From NCBI GenBank assembly GCA_019748215.1, contig JAIEPV010000214.1, forward strand, positions 1 through 33,581: DNA of 33,581 bases, written 5' to 3'. The translations under genes and the position numbers were made by a program. This DNA is from Hyphomicrobium sp. GTDB taxonomy: Bacteria; Pseudomonadota; Alphaproteobacteria; Rhizobiales; Hyphomicrobiaceae. This document shows positions 22,211 through 30,053 of the stretch, piece after piece; the first letter of the stretch is position 1; every line of letters starts with the position of its first letter. The notes beneath the pieces were generated by a model. It made no database searches. It was not told the DNA's origin and saw nothing but the letters and a program-made list of their open reading frames with translations.

Positions 22211-22663
22211 ATGGCAAAGAGCACCGATCCGTTGGCGAAGAAGAAAATTCAGAAGATTCCTGAGCCACATGCCTATGAAGCGGTGACGCGCAGCATTCGT
22301 ATTCGCGTTGAGCCGCGCTACATGGAAGATCAATCGTCGCCGGAAGATGGGCATTTCGTCTGGTCGTATGCGGTCGAGATCAGCAACGACGGCAAGGAGC
22401 CCGTGCAATTAAAAACTCGGACGTGGCGCATCACGGACGCGCTCGGACGGACGGAAGAAGTGCGCGGGCCGGGTGTCGTTGGCCAGACGCCGGTGATCCC
22501 GCCGGGTGAACAATTCAATTATACATCCGGTTGCCCTTTGAAGACGCCGCAGGGCATCATGGTTGGTAGTTATCAGATGACCGATGCCGGCGGCACGCTG
22601 TTCGATGTCGCTATCCCCGCCTTCTCGCTCGACAGTCCCTACACGCAACGCTCCATGAATTAG
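22211..22663 (+). CDS. apaG: ApaG domain protein (Co2+/Mg2+ efflux protein ApaG)
   Basis: A 150-residue protein with an N-terminal basic linker and a single ApaG (DUF525) domain, a fibronectin-III-like beta sandwich. The characteristic GPGVVGQTPVIPPGEQF and YTSGCPLKTPQGIMVGSY segments include the conserved GxGxxG motif. The function of standalone ApaG is poorly defined; it has been linked to cobalt resistance and magnesium efflux in Salmonella. ATG 22211 gives a usual N-terminus; TTG 22190, overlapping metZ by four bases, is a less likely start. It lies directly downstream of metZ, common in Hyphomicrobiales. Confidence 0.93.
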   Translation: MAKSTDPLAKKKIQKIPEPHAYEAVTRSIRIRVEPRYMEDQSSPEDGHFVWSYAVEISNDGKEPVQLKTRTWRITDALGRTEEVRGPGVVGQTPVIPPGEQFNYTSGCPLKTPQGIMVGSYQMTDAGGTLFDVAIPAFSLDSPYTQRSMN

Positions 22664-22705
22664 ACCCGAAGAGCCAAGTGCAGCGGGCGCAAGAAAAACC
22701 AACTC

Positions 22706-23881
22706 ATGCCCGGCCCAAAATCCCAGCCCATCGACCTTCTCCGCCAGCTCGTGTCGTTCGATACGACGAGCCACAAGAGCAATCTGACGATCGTCGATTT
22801 CATCGAAGATTATTTGCTCCAGCATGGCGTGCTGGCGACCCGGATCACGACGCCTGAAGGCGATAAGGCCAGCGTGTTCGCAACCATTGGCCCAAACGAT
22901 GCCGGCGGCATCGCATTGTCGGCGCATACCGATGTCGTGCCGGTCGACGGTCAAACCTGGGACAGCGATCCATTCACGCTGCGCATCGACGGGGGCAAGT
23001 TGTACGGGCGCGGCACCAGCGACATGAAAGGCTTCATCGCCTGCGCGTTGGCGGCGGTACCGGATTTGAAGCGACGGCACTTAGCGACGCCGGTGCATCT
23101 GGCGTTTTCCTATGACGAGGAAATCGGCTGCATCGGCGTGCGCCCAATGATTGCGCAATTTGGCGCCCTGCTGCCAAAGCCGCGTCTTGTGATCGTCGGC
23201 GAGCCGACCTCCATGCGCGTTGTTGATGCGCACAAGGGCCCGGTGCGTTGGCAGGTTGAAATCACCGGGCGAGCGGCGCATTCAAGCATGGCGCCGCTCG
23301 GCGTGAACGCAATCAGCTATGCTGCGCGGATCATCGCCGAACTCGAACGGTTGGAAGCGGAGTTGAAAATCTCGACGCGTAATAATCGGTTTGATCCGCC
23401 TTATGCATCGCTGCAAGTGACCAGGATCGAAGGCGGCACGGCGTCCAACATCATTCCGCTCAGCTGCCGCTTCGGTTTCGAAGTCCGCGCCACGCCAGGT
23501 CTCGACATTGACGGCATCGAGCGGCGCGTGAAGGCGTTTGTCGACACCGAGTGCATCCCCGACATGCGGCGTGTGGCGCCGGAAGCCAATATCACGGTCG
23601 TGCGCGCCAACTCGGTCCCGCCATTTGGCGCCGACCGCGATTCGGAAATCGTGACACTGGCGTTGAAACTCGCTGGCCAAAATGATACGGCCGCCGTCTC
23701 ATACGCGACGGAAGCGGGGCTGTTTCAGGATGCCGGATCGCCGTCGATCGTTTGCGGTCCCGGCGACATCGCCCAGGCGCACACCGCGAACGAATGGATC
23801 GCCGAATCTGAGATCGCGGCCTGCATGGCCTTCATGAAGCGGCTGGCTGACTGGGCTGAAAAACCCACCGCCGCCGATTAG
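22706..23881 (+). CDS. argE: Acetylornithine deacetylase
   Basis: Zinc hydrolase of the M20 family that removes acetyl from N-acetylornithine in arginine synthesis. At 391 residues it parallels DapE but has ArgE features: LVSFDTTS near the N-terminus, SAHTDVVPVDG with His74 and Asp76, GRGTSDMKGF with Asp106, SYDEEIG with the Glu138/139 pair, GEPTSMRVVDAHKG, RAAHSS, and the late His in QAHTANEW. VSYATEAGLFQDAGSPSIVC near the end is typical of ArgE. It is the last gene of the metZ-apaG-argE run, and its last 4 nt overlap the end of the convergent aquaporin gene. Confidence 0.94.
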   Translation: MPGPKSQPIDLLRQLVSFDTTSHKSNLTIVDFIEDYLLQHGVLATRITTPEGDKASVFATIGPNDAGGIALSAHTDVVPVDGQTWDSDPFTLRIDGGKLYGRGTSDMKGFIACALAAVPDLKRRHLATPVHLAFSYDEEIGCIGVRPMIAQFGALLPKPRLVIVGEPTSMRVVDAHKGPVRWQVEITGRAAHSSMAPLGVNAISYAARIIAELERLEAELKISTRNNRFDPPYASLQVTRIEGGTASNIIPLSCRFGFEVRATPGLDIDGIERRVKAFVDTECIPDMRRVAPEANITVVRANSVPPFGADRDSEIVTLALKLAGQNDTAAVSYATEAGLFQDAGSPSIVCGPGDIAQAHTANEWIAESEIAACMAFMKRLADWAEKPTAAD

Positions 23882-24543
23882 CGCTTCGCAAATAGCCACG
23901 TCCCGAGGGCGTAGGCTGCAAAGGCACCGGCCATTTGCGCAATGATGAATGCGATAACGTCGCTCGGGGCGATGCCAGCGAACGTGTTGGTCAGCGCCCG
24001 GGCAATGGTGACGGCTGGATTGGCAAACGACGTCGATGACGTGAACCAATAGGCCGACACGATGTAAAGCCCGACGGCGGTTGGCACGGCATCGGGTCTG
24101 AAGCGCACGGTTCCGAGGATGGTCATGAGGAGGCCGAAGGCGGCGATAAATTCGCCGATCCATTGGCCGCTGCCCGTCCGCGCCGTCGTTGAAACCTGTA
24201 GCAAAGATTGATCGAACATGGCGTGCGCGGCGGCGACGCCGATGATGCCACCTAAGACTTGCGCCACGACGTACAGGCCGGCATCCGCGGCACTGATGTC
24301 GCCCTTGGCGACCATGACAGCCGACACGGCCGGATTGAAATGCGCGCCCGACAGCGGTCCGAAAATGGTGATGAGCACATAGAGTGCCGCGCCGGTTGCC
24401 AGTGCGTTGCACAACAGCGCTAGGCCAATGTTACCGCCGGATAATTTGTCCGCCATGATGCCGGAACCTACGACGGCTGCGAGAAGTAGAGCCGTGCCAA
24501 TGCCTTCGGCAGCGAGACGGCGCGGCACATCGATGGTTGTCAT
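23878..24543 (-). CDS. Aquaporin of the arsenic-operon (AqpS-like) type
   Basis: MIP-family channel of 221 residues with six hydrophobic helices and two half-helix loops. The first pore motif is HFNPAV (Asn70), the second is FANPAVTIAR (Asn175). The residue after the second NPA, normally the selectivity-filter Arg of water channels, is Val178 here. Such a substitution, with the FANPAVTIAR...NTFAGIAP pattern, is typical of AqpS-type channels often found in arsenic operons, where they conduct arsenite or methylarsenicals. No arsC, arsM or acr3 is nearby, so the substrate is uncertain. It converges on argE with a 4-nt overlap of stop codons. Confidence 0.9.
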   Translation of the reverse strand: MTTIDVPRRLAAEGIGTALLLAAVVGSGIMADKLSGGNIGLALLCNALATGAALYVLITIFGPLSGAHFNPAVSAVMVAKGDISAADAGLYVVAQVLGGIIGVAAAHAMFDQSLLQVSTTARTGSGQWIGEFIAAFGLLMTILGTVRFRPDAVPTAVGLYIVSAYWFTSSTSFANPAVTIARALTNTFAGIAPSDVIAFIIAQMAGAFAAYALGTWLFAKR

Positions 24544-24565
24544 GGCGTCTCAAGCGTCCTGTGGG

Positions 24566-24766
24566 CTAGCGGCGCGGGTTGCGCTTTTGGGTGGGAGTTA
24601 GGGATGTTCGGTGCCGGAGATGCCGTTGTTTCACCCCGTCAGCAAGATATTCAACGCACTGTTTGACCAGAGCGAAGGGGCCGACGCTATCCGCAAACTC
24701 GACTTTAGCCATCGAAGAGCCAACCTGTGACGTCTGGGCGACAGGAGCAAAGCTCAATATAGTCAT
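24566..24766 (-). CDS. Possible small protein upstream of the aquaporin
   Basis: A 66-codon frame beginning MTILSFAPVAQTSQVG, with GGGAGA about 9 nt before the ATG at 24766, ends 22 nt before the aquaporin start. VGPFALVKQCVEYLADGVKQ looks like an amphipathic helix and the tail is basic. I recognise no family. It could be a leader or a real small protein; the 338-nt gap 24544-24881 otherwise holds only a promoter candidate for the EF-hand gene. Confidence 0.3.
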   Translation of the reverse strand: MTILSFAPVAQTSQVGSSMAKVEFADSVGPFALVKQCVEYLADGVKQRHLRHRTSLTPTQKRNPRR

Positions 24767-24804
24767 GCACGAGTTTCTCCCACGGTGACGATGACTCGGC
24801 CGCA

Positions 24805-24833
24805 TTGCTGACGCGACCAAACGTCCATACTAC
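24805..24833 (+). promoter_or_regulatory. Candidate promoter of the EF-hand lipoprotein gene
   Basis: TTGCTG (24805-24810), 17-nt spacer and TACTAC (24828-24833), about 48 nt upstream of the ATG at 24882. The match to sigma-70 consensus is moderate. Confidence 0.35.
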
Positions 24834-24881
24834 CGGTCATCGATCGACGATTTTTAAACGCAAAAGAAAGACCTAGACCCC

Positions 24882-25433
24882 ATGACGCTCAGCGCCCGCG
24901 CCGTTTTATTCGCTCCTGCGCTGATGCTTCTCGCGGCGTGCTCGACGTCGCCGTTGTCGTCGATCGGGTCGCTCGGATCGCTCGGCTCGAACAAAGTGTC
25001 CGATACCGATCGCGTTTATCTGATTGCGGCGGGAAGCTGGGACCGCAACCGCGATAACGTCGTCACGTGCGACGAGTGGAAGGCCTATGCCGCTGAACTC
25101 TTCAATGGTGCCGACGCCAATCGGGATGACTTCGTCGACGCGGATGAGTGGAAGAGCATCGTCGCCATCGATCGCATGTTCGTCACCGCCGATACCGCCT
25201 ATTTCGACGCCAACCGCGACGGCAAAGTCGGGCGCGGTGAATTCATCGATAAGCCGAATCCGGCGTTCGCGTTGATGGACACCGGCAAGACCTGCGCGCT
25301 CAGCGGCGCTCAAATCGCCGGCGCGCGGTCAAAAACCGAGTACGACGTTTCGGGCAAGAAGAAAGAAGAAGGCCCGACCGATCTTGACGACGCCAAGAAG
25401 GGTCGCGGCGGTGCCGGTGGTGGCGGGTATTAA
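24882..25433 (+). CDS. EF-hand calcium-binding lipoprotein
   Basis: A 183-residue envelope lipoprotein. The signal helix VLFAPALMLLAAC ends in a lipobox with lipidated Cys20, followed by a Ser/Gly-rich linker. Three EF-hand-like loops follow: DRNRDNVVTCDEW (about 54-66), DANRDDFVDADEW (about 78-90), and DANRDGKVGRGEF (about 109-121). Acidic residues stand at loop positions 1, 3, 5 and 12 in part of them; loops two and three are the best. A Cys in loop one could pair with a Cys near 137. The tail is charged and Gly-rich. It probably binds Ca2+ in the periplasm; the role is unknown. It is convergent with hslO. Confidence 0.85.
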   Translation: MTLSARAVLFAPALMLLAACSTSPLSSIGSLGSLGSNKVSDTDRVYLIAAGSWDRNRDNVVTCDEWKAYAAELFNGADANRDDFVDADEWKSIVAIDRMFVTADTAYFDANRDGKVGRGEFIDKPNPAFALMDTGKTCALSGAQIAGARSKTEYDVSGKKKEEGPTDLDDAKKGRGGAGGGGY

Positions 25434-25463
25434 GACAAAGCCACTGCCGCTGAACCCGCCGTT

Positions 25464-26456
25464 TCACGTCGAAGGTTCGTCGATCTCCGATAATTCGAAC
25501 GCATAAGCCGTAGCGCAAAACTCGCATCGGACGACGACCTTGCCGGTTTCGTCGTGCATATCGGCAAGCTCTTTGGCGCCGAAACTGCGCAACACGTCGA
25601 ACACGCGATCGCGCGAACACCGGCAATAGGTCGACAGTGGCAGCACGCGCTCGATGCGTACGCCTTCCTCATGAAACAAGCGCAGCAGTAGGCGTTCCGG
25701 CGACAATCCGGGATCGAGCAATTCGTGATGCTCGACTGTTGCAGCTAGCGTGTGAACGCGCCTCCAGGCATCATCATCGGGCATGTCTGTGACGTCGGGG
25801 TCGGGGTCGTCTTCGCCTTCAACGCGATGATCGAGGTTCGCTTGCACGCTTTGCATCATCAACCCGCCGGCCCGCCAATGCCACGGCGCTAAGCTGCCGT
25901 CGCGCGGCTTGTTGTAGGTCTGCGCCACGGCCAGGCGAACGAAGGTCGAAACTGCTTCGCGTTGCTCGAAGTAGGCTGATGCGGCGGCTTCAAGTGACGT
26001 GCCTTCGAGCGCGATCACGCCTTGATAGCGTTCAGTGGCGTCACCTTGATCAACGGTGATCGCAAGGTGACCATTGCCGAGGATGAGATCAGCTATGGAG
26101 CCATCGCCTTGGGCGGCGAGTGCCGCAAGTTTGTCGGCGTCGTAACGGGCGTAGCCGCGCAGACGGCCGGGAGCATCGTAGTCGGCGACGATAAATGAAA
26201 CCGCGCCATCGGTGCGCGTTTGAAAAATGATTTTTCCAGCGGACGGCAGCACCGACCCAAACAAGCCCGCAAGCGTGACGGCTTGGCCGAGCACTTCGCT
26301 CACGGCGTCCGGCATGCGGTGACGGCTGACGATCGTATCGACCGTTGGTCCCATGCGCACCAAGCGACCGCGAATGGCCGATCGTTCGGTGCGGAACACG
26401 ATGACCACGTCGTCATCGGGCAACGGTTGCATCAGCGGCGGATTTTCGTTGGCCAT
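25464..26456 (-). CDS. hslO: Hsp33 redox-regulated chaperonin
   Basis: Cytoplasmic chaperone switched on by oxidation, 330 residues. The N-terminal folding domain contains LGQAVTLAGLFGSVL and GRLRGYARYD. The C-terminal redox switch has CxC (Cys278, Cys280, in YCRCSRDR) and CxxC (Cys311, Cys314, in CEFCATAY), which bind zinc when reduced and form two disulfides on oxidation. ATG 26456 gives MANENPPLMQPLPDDDVV, a usual N-terminus in this group; an upstream TTG at 26483 lies near argF but has no better ribosome site. It is the last gene after argD and argF on the minus strand, a conserved trio. Confidence 0.95.
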   Translation of the reverse strand: MANENPPLMQPLPDDDVVIVFRTERSAIRGRLVRMGPTVDTIVSRHRMPDAVSEVLGQAVTLAGLFGSVLPSAGKIIFQTRTDGAVSFIVADYDAPGRLRGYARYDADKLAALAAQGDGSIADLILGNGHLAITVDQGDATERYQGVIALEGTSLEAAASAYFEQREAVSTFVRLAVAQTYNKPRDGSLAPWHWRAGGLMMQSVQANLDHRVEGEDDPDPDVTDMPDDDAWRRVHTLAATVEHHELLDPGLSPERLLLRLFHEEGVRIERVLPLSTYCRCSRDRVFDVLRSFGAKELADMHDETGKVVVRCEFCATAYAFELSEIDEPST

Positions 26457-26515
26457 GACGATTGCTTTTCGACTGAACTTCAAGAATTAGCCGTCAAGCG
26501 CGATGAGGCGAGGAG

Positions 26516-27460
26516 CTAGTCGCCAAGACACCACGCAATGATGGCCTTCTGCACGTGCAGCCGGTTCTCGGCTTCATCGAAAACGACGGACTGCGGACCT
26601 TCCAGCACGTCCTGGCTCACTTCGTGACCGCGATAGGCCGGCAGGCAGTGCATGAAGATCGCGCCCTTCGCGGCTTTGCGCATCAGGGCCGCATCGACAG
26701 CGTATGGGGCCAGCAGCTTTTTGCGCCGCGCCGCATCCGATTGTCCCATCGACACCCAAGTATCGGTGACCACGCAATCAGCGCCGCGCACAGCCTTTTC
26801 GGGGTCATCGCCAATGCTGATGGCGCCCTTCTCGCGCATGGCCCAAGTCGTCGCCTCATCGTCCGGATACAGTGATTTTGGACAGGCGAGACGCAGCGCA
26901 AAACCAAAGCGCACCGCCGCGTGCATCCACGACACAGCGACGTTGTTGCCATCACCCACCCAGGCGACCGTGCGGCCCTTGATCGGACCGAGATGCTCTT
27001 CAAAGGTTTGAATGTCGGCCATCACCTGACACGGATGGCTTTTATCGGTCAGCCCGTTAATCACCGGGATTGTGGCATTGCGGGCTAACTCGACCAGCGT
27101 CTCGTGCGAATTGGCACGGATCATGATGCCATCGGCGTAGCGCGACAGCACCCGAGCCGTGTCGGCGACGGACTCGCCGCGCCCCAGTTGCAGATCGGTA
27201 TGATTGAGCGACAGCGCCGCGCCGCCGAGCTGGCGCATGGCGATGTCGAACGACACGCGCGTGCGCGTCGACGGTTTTTCAAAGATCAACACCAGCACGG
27301 CATCGGCGATGTTCTTTGGCCGCAACGCCGCTGGAACGCGCTTGCCGGCCTTTTTCATCGCGTGCGCGGCGTCAATGATCCGGCGCAGCGCTTTAGCGTC
27401 GAGATCGCAGATGTCGAGAAAATGTCTCGGCGAAGCAGCGGATGAGGTGGTTGTCGGCAT
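26516..27460 (-). CDS. argF: Ornithine carbamoyltransferase (anabolic)
   Basis: Converts ornithine and carbamoyl phosphate to citrulline, 314 residues. It contains the carbamoyl-phosphate loop [13 protein letters not shown], the SHPCQVMAD segment, [10 protein letters not shown], and the catalytic Cys loop [13 protein letters not shown], in the family order. The ATG 27460 gives [16 protein letters not shown], with the conserved HFLDI start; frames further upstream overlap the argD end and lack conservation. It sits 46 nt after argD and 59 nt before hslO on the same strand, consistent with one operon. Confidence 0.97.
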   Translation of the reverse strand: MPTTTSSAASPRHFLDICDLDAKALRRIIDAAHAMKKAGKRVPAALRPKNIADAVLVLIFEKPSTRTRVSFDIAMRQLGGAALSLNHTDLQLGRGESVADTARVLSRYADGIMIRANSHETLVELARNATIPVINGLTDKSHPCQVMADIQTFEEHLGPIKGRTVAWVGDGNNVAVSWMHAAVRFGFALRLACPKSLYPDDEATTWAMREKGAISIGDDPEKAVRGADCVVTDTWVSMGQSDAARRKKLLAPYAVDAALMRKAAKGAIFMHCLPAYRGHEVSQDVLEGPQSVVFDEAENRLHVQKAIIAWCLGD

Positions 27461-27506
27461 GGCTCGGGAATCTCTGGACTTGCTGAAACGGAGCTCGCTA
27501 AAAAAT

Positions 27507-28772
27507 TTACGCGACGTTGGACCGAGCCACATGGCCAAGTGCGCGCGCCAGCCGGTCGATACCGTCGGCAATTTCACTTTCGGTAGCGATCAGCGGTGGC
27601 ACCACGCGCACGGTGTTGTCGGCGGCGCCAACCAGCAGCAGGTGCTCGGCGCGGGCGGCGTTGACGAGCGTCGCTGGCTGGACGCCGGCCTTGAGTTTCA
27701 GCCCCGTTAAAAAGCCGGTTCCGCGAATGTCTTCAACGACGGTCGGAAACTGGTCTTTGAGGCTCGCCAGTCCTTGCTTGAGGCGCAAAGCTTTGTGCTG
27801 GACCTCTTCGAGAAATCCCGGCGCGGTGACGACGTCGAGCACGGCGTTTGCGACCGCCATGGCGAGTGGATTGCCGCCAAAGGTCGAGCCATGCGTGCCG
27901 GGTGTCATTCCCTTGGCGGCGTCTGCCGTCGCCAAAATCGCGCCCACCGGGAAGCCGCCGCCAAGGCCCTTGGCAACGGCCATGATGTCGGGTGTGACGC
28001 CTGCCCACTCATGCGCGAAAAGTTTGCCGCTGCGGCCGACGCCGGTTTGCACTTCGTCGAAGATCAGCAGCAGCCCGTGCGCGTCGCACATGTCGCGCAA
28101 ACCGATGAGGCACTGCGACGGCACCATGCGCACACCGCCCTCACCCTGGATCGGCTCGATCATGATGGCTGCGGTGGCCGGCGTGATCGCTGCTTTCAGC
28201 GCCTCGTGATCACCGAACGGCACTTGATCGAAACCGTCGGCCGCCGGTGCGAAGCCTTCGAGGTATTTTGGGTTGCCGCCCGCCGCCAGCGTCGTCAGCG
28301 TGCGACCGTGGAACGCGCCTTGAAACGTAATGATGCGTTGGCGTTCGGGGTGGCCTGCCACAAAATGATAGCGCCGCGCGATCTTGATCGCGCCTTCGCA
28401 GGCTTCAGCGCCCGAATTACAAAAGAAAATCTGTTCGGCAAACGTCAGCGCCGCAAGACGCGCAGCGACTGTTTCCTGGCCCTCGACGCGATAGAGATTT
28501 GAGGTGTGCCACAGCGTTTCCGCCTGACCTTTCAGGGCGGCGACAAGGTGTGGGTGGGTGTGGCCGAGATTGTTGACGGCGATCCCCGAACCGAAATCGA
28601 GATAGCGCTCGCCGGTCGTCGCGGTCAGCCAGACGCCCTCGCCGCGCGCGAAGACGATATCTTGACGGGCATAGGTGCCCATCACGATCTCGGATGCCCC
28701 TGAGCCAGGGGTTTGGACGTTCGCGGGAGCAGCCAGCGGGGTAGCCCCGCGCGCCGCAGGAGACCCGGACAT
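27507..28772 (-). CDS. argD: Acetylornithine/N-succinyl-LL-DAP aminotransferase
   Basis: Class III PLP aminotransferase of 421 residues that makes N-acetylornithine; homologues usually also act as DapC on N-succinyl-2-amino-6-ketopimelate, which would connect this operon to dapD and dapE in the window. Motifs: [17 protein letters not shown] at the N-terminus, [14 protein letters not shown] for cofactor binding, [24 protein letters not shown] and the PLP lysine in [13 protein letters not shown]. The first about 30 residues are Ala/Gly-rich and may be real or an over-extended start; ATG 28682 (MGTYARQD) matches many homologues. A TTGACA promoter and a hairpin precede it. Confidence 0.94.
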   Translation of the reverse strand: MSGSPAARGATPLAAPANVQTPGSGASEIVMGTYARQDIVFARGEGVWLTATTGERYLDFGSGIAVNNLGHTHPHLVAALKGQAETLWHTSNLYRVEGQETVAARLAALTFAEQIFFCNSGAEACEGAIKIARRYHFVAGHPERQRIITFQGAFHGRTLTTLAAGGNPKYLEGFAPAADGFDQVPFGDHEALKAAITPATAAIMIEPIQGEGGVRMVPSQCLIGLRDMCDAHGLLLIFDEVQTGVGRSGKLFAHEWAGVTPDIMAVAKGLGGGFPVGAILATADAAKGMTPGTHGSTFGGNPLAMAVANAVLDVVTAPGFLEEVQHKALRLKQGLASLKDQFPTVVEDIRGTGFLTGLKLKAGVQPATLVNAARAEHLLLVGAADNTVRVVPPLIATESEIADGIDRLARALGHVARSNVA

Positions 28773-28799
28773 GTGTCAGCGACCCTCGTGCAGAAAATC

Positions 28800-28822
28800 A
28801 AAAAGCCGCCAATCCTGGCGGC
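28800..28822 (-). terminator. Hairpin with U-run in the argD leader (attenuator or 5' hairpin)
   Basis: On the minus strand, GCCGCC (28817-28822), loop AGGATT, and GGCGGC (28805-28810) followed by five T (28800-28804). It has intrinsic terminator form and lies about 27 nt before the argD start, just downstream of the predicted transcription start. Confidence 0.6.
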
Positions 28823-28835
28823 CTCGTTATGATCC

Positions 28836-28864
28836 TTGATACGCGTGAGGCCGCGAGCTGTCAA
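28836..28864 (-). promoter_or_regulatory. Sigma-70-like promoter of argD-argF-hslO
   Basis: TTGACA (28859-28864) is a perfect -35, then a 17-nt spacer and TATCAA (28836-28841) as -10. Initiation would be near 28829, so the hairpin at 28805-28822 would be in the first about 25 nt of RNA. Confidence 0.6.
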
Positions 28865-28969
28865 CGAAAACGCGCAAGAAAAGCCTGTTTTCATTGGCTT
28901 TGTCGCAAGTTCTCCGGATCTGCGGACGACTTAAACCGACCACCTGTTGCCCTCCGATCGATATCCACG

Positions 28970-29052
28970 GACTCGAATCGATCTGTGGCGATGAAGACAC
29001 GTCTCCCTGTCAATGGCCTCGTAAACGCGACGCCGCCTTGTAGACGGGATTC
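28970..29052. promoter_or_regulatory. GANTC (CcrM) sites upstream of gcrA
   Basis: GACTC (28970-28974) and GAATC (28975-28979) are directly adjacent, and GATTC lies at 29048-29052. GANTC is the CcrM methylation site recognised in its methylated form by GcrA. Their number is near chance for this length, but the tandem pair is unusual. Confidence 0.35.
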
Positions 29053-29340
29053 AGCATGTTGTAATTTGTCGTTGTTGACCCACGAGATATGGCGGTGCGC
29101 CCTGCACCTTTATCTCGGCTTTGAGTAGTGTCAGCCGCGCCCTGGGCCCTCCTGTTGTGAGGTGCCCGCGTTTCGCTAGCGCGTTTTTGTCCTGCGTTTC
29201 CAGTCAGTTCTTGCGTTGTGCCCGGTCGGGATCGTTGTCCCTCGCCGCCGCGTCTTTGTCGACGCGTGCGTTGGACGAGCGTCATCGGCCGGATTTCCGC
29301 GGGCACCGGGGGGTGCACCGCCGCTGAATTGCGGCTCGAC

Positions 29341-29346
29341 AAGGAG
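29341..29346 (+). promoter_or_regulatory. Ribosome binding site of gcrA
   Basis: AAGGAG, 10 nt before the ATG at 29357; it decides the gcrA start against an in-frame codon at 29216 that would add 47 non-conserved residues. Confidence 0.75.
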
Positions 29347-29356
29347 CGATAGACGC

Positions 29357-29911
29357 ATGTCTTGGACGGATGATCGCGTGGAGCTTTTGAAGAAGCTCTG
29401 GTCGGAAGGGCTGAGCGCCAGCCAGATTGCAGGTCGGCTTGGCAGCGTAACCCGCAATGCCGTCATCGGCAAAGTTCACCGCCTCGGCCTTTCGGGCCGG
29501 GCGACCACGTCAAGAATGAAGACCCACCGACCGAGAGCGCGCATCGCCAACGCCAAGCGGGTGGCTAAACCGCGCTTCGCGCAGGTCGGCAACCCGGCCG
29601 TTCGCGCACTGTATTCGATGGATGTGGAAACCTACGTGCCACCGGCCGAAGAGGTGGTGATCCCGATGGCCGAGCGCAAAACCATACAAACGCTCACCGA
29701 ATGCAGCTGCCGCTGGCCTATCGGCGATCCACAGATGAGTGATTTTCACTTCTGCGGCCGCGACAAGGTTTTGGGCCTTCCCTATTGCGAAGTGCACGCG
29801 CGCCGGGCTTTCCAGCCAGCAGCACCGCGCCGCCGCGAACGCAGCGACGTCGGGATGCCGATCGGTTTGACCTTGGCACCGCCTGCCGCGGCTAAAGAAA
29901 CGGTTCGGTAG
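29357..29911 (+). CDS. gcrA: GcrA cell cycle regulator
   Basis: Alphaproteobacterial master regulator, 184 residues, which in Caulobacter associates with RNA polymerase sigma-70 and activates promoters with CcrM-methylated GANTC. The N-terminal helix-turn-helix is intact: MSWTDDRVELLKKLWSEGLS, then ASQIAGRLGSVTRNAVIGKV and HRLGLSGRA. The middle is basic and disordered. The C-terminal conserved sigma-interacting part has Cys pairs in ECSCRWPIGDP, FHFCGRD and LPYCEVHARRAF. A long 5' leader contains GANTC sites, and a strong terminator follows. It appears monocistronic. Confidence 0.96.
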   Translation: MSWTDDRVELLKKLWSEGLSASQIAGRLGSVTRNAVIGKVHRLGLSGRATTSRMKTHRPRARIANAKRVAKPRFAQVGNPAVRALYSMDVETYVPPAEEVVIPMAERKTIQTLTECSCRWPIGDPQMSDFHFCGRDKVLGLPYCEVHARRAFQPAAPRRRERSDVGMPIGLTLAPPAAAKETVR

Positions 29912-29955
29912 AAATTCTCGTTTGCCGGGTGGGGGCGCCCGGTATCGCAGAGAAA

Positions 29956-29987
29956 GGTCAGCAGCGCGGGGGCTGCTGGCCTTTTTT
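29956..29987 (+). terminator. Intrinsic terminator after gcrA
   Basis: GGTCAGCAGC (29956-29965) and GCTGCTGGCC (29972-29981) pair over ten bases with one G-U, followed by six T (29982-29987). It lies about 45 nt past the gcrA stop. Confidence 0.9.
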
Positions 29988-30053
29988 GTTGCGCCGTTGT
30001 TAAACACTGCCTGACGCTCTGAACGGCATCACACAGCAAGGGCATGATACGCG

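Larger units (their letters stand above)
28773..29356. other. 584-base gene-free region between argD and gcrA
   Basis: This divergent intergenic region holds the argD promoter and leader hairpin on the left, the three GANTC sites, and the gcrA leader on the right. A plus-strand open frame from 28829 has no domain-like composition, with poor ribosome site. I found no convincing tRNA or sRNA. Confidence 0.55.

Noticed and set aside
28955-28985. tRNA-like T-loop CTCGAATC
   Set aside because: No matching acceptor or anticodon stem and no CCA end nearby.
28829-29128. Plus-strand frame between argD and gcrA
   Set aside because: No domain-like composition and no good ribosome site; it overlaps the argD promoter.
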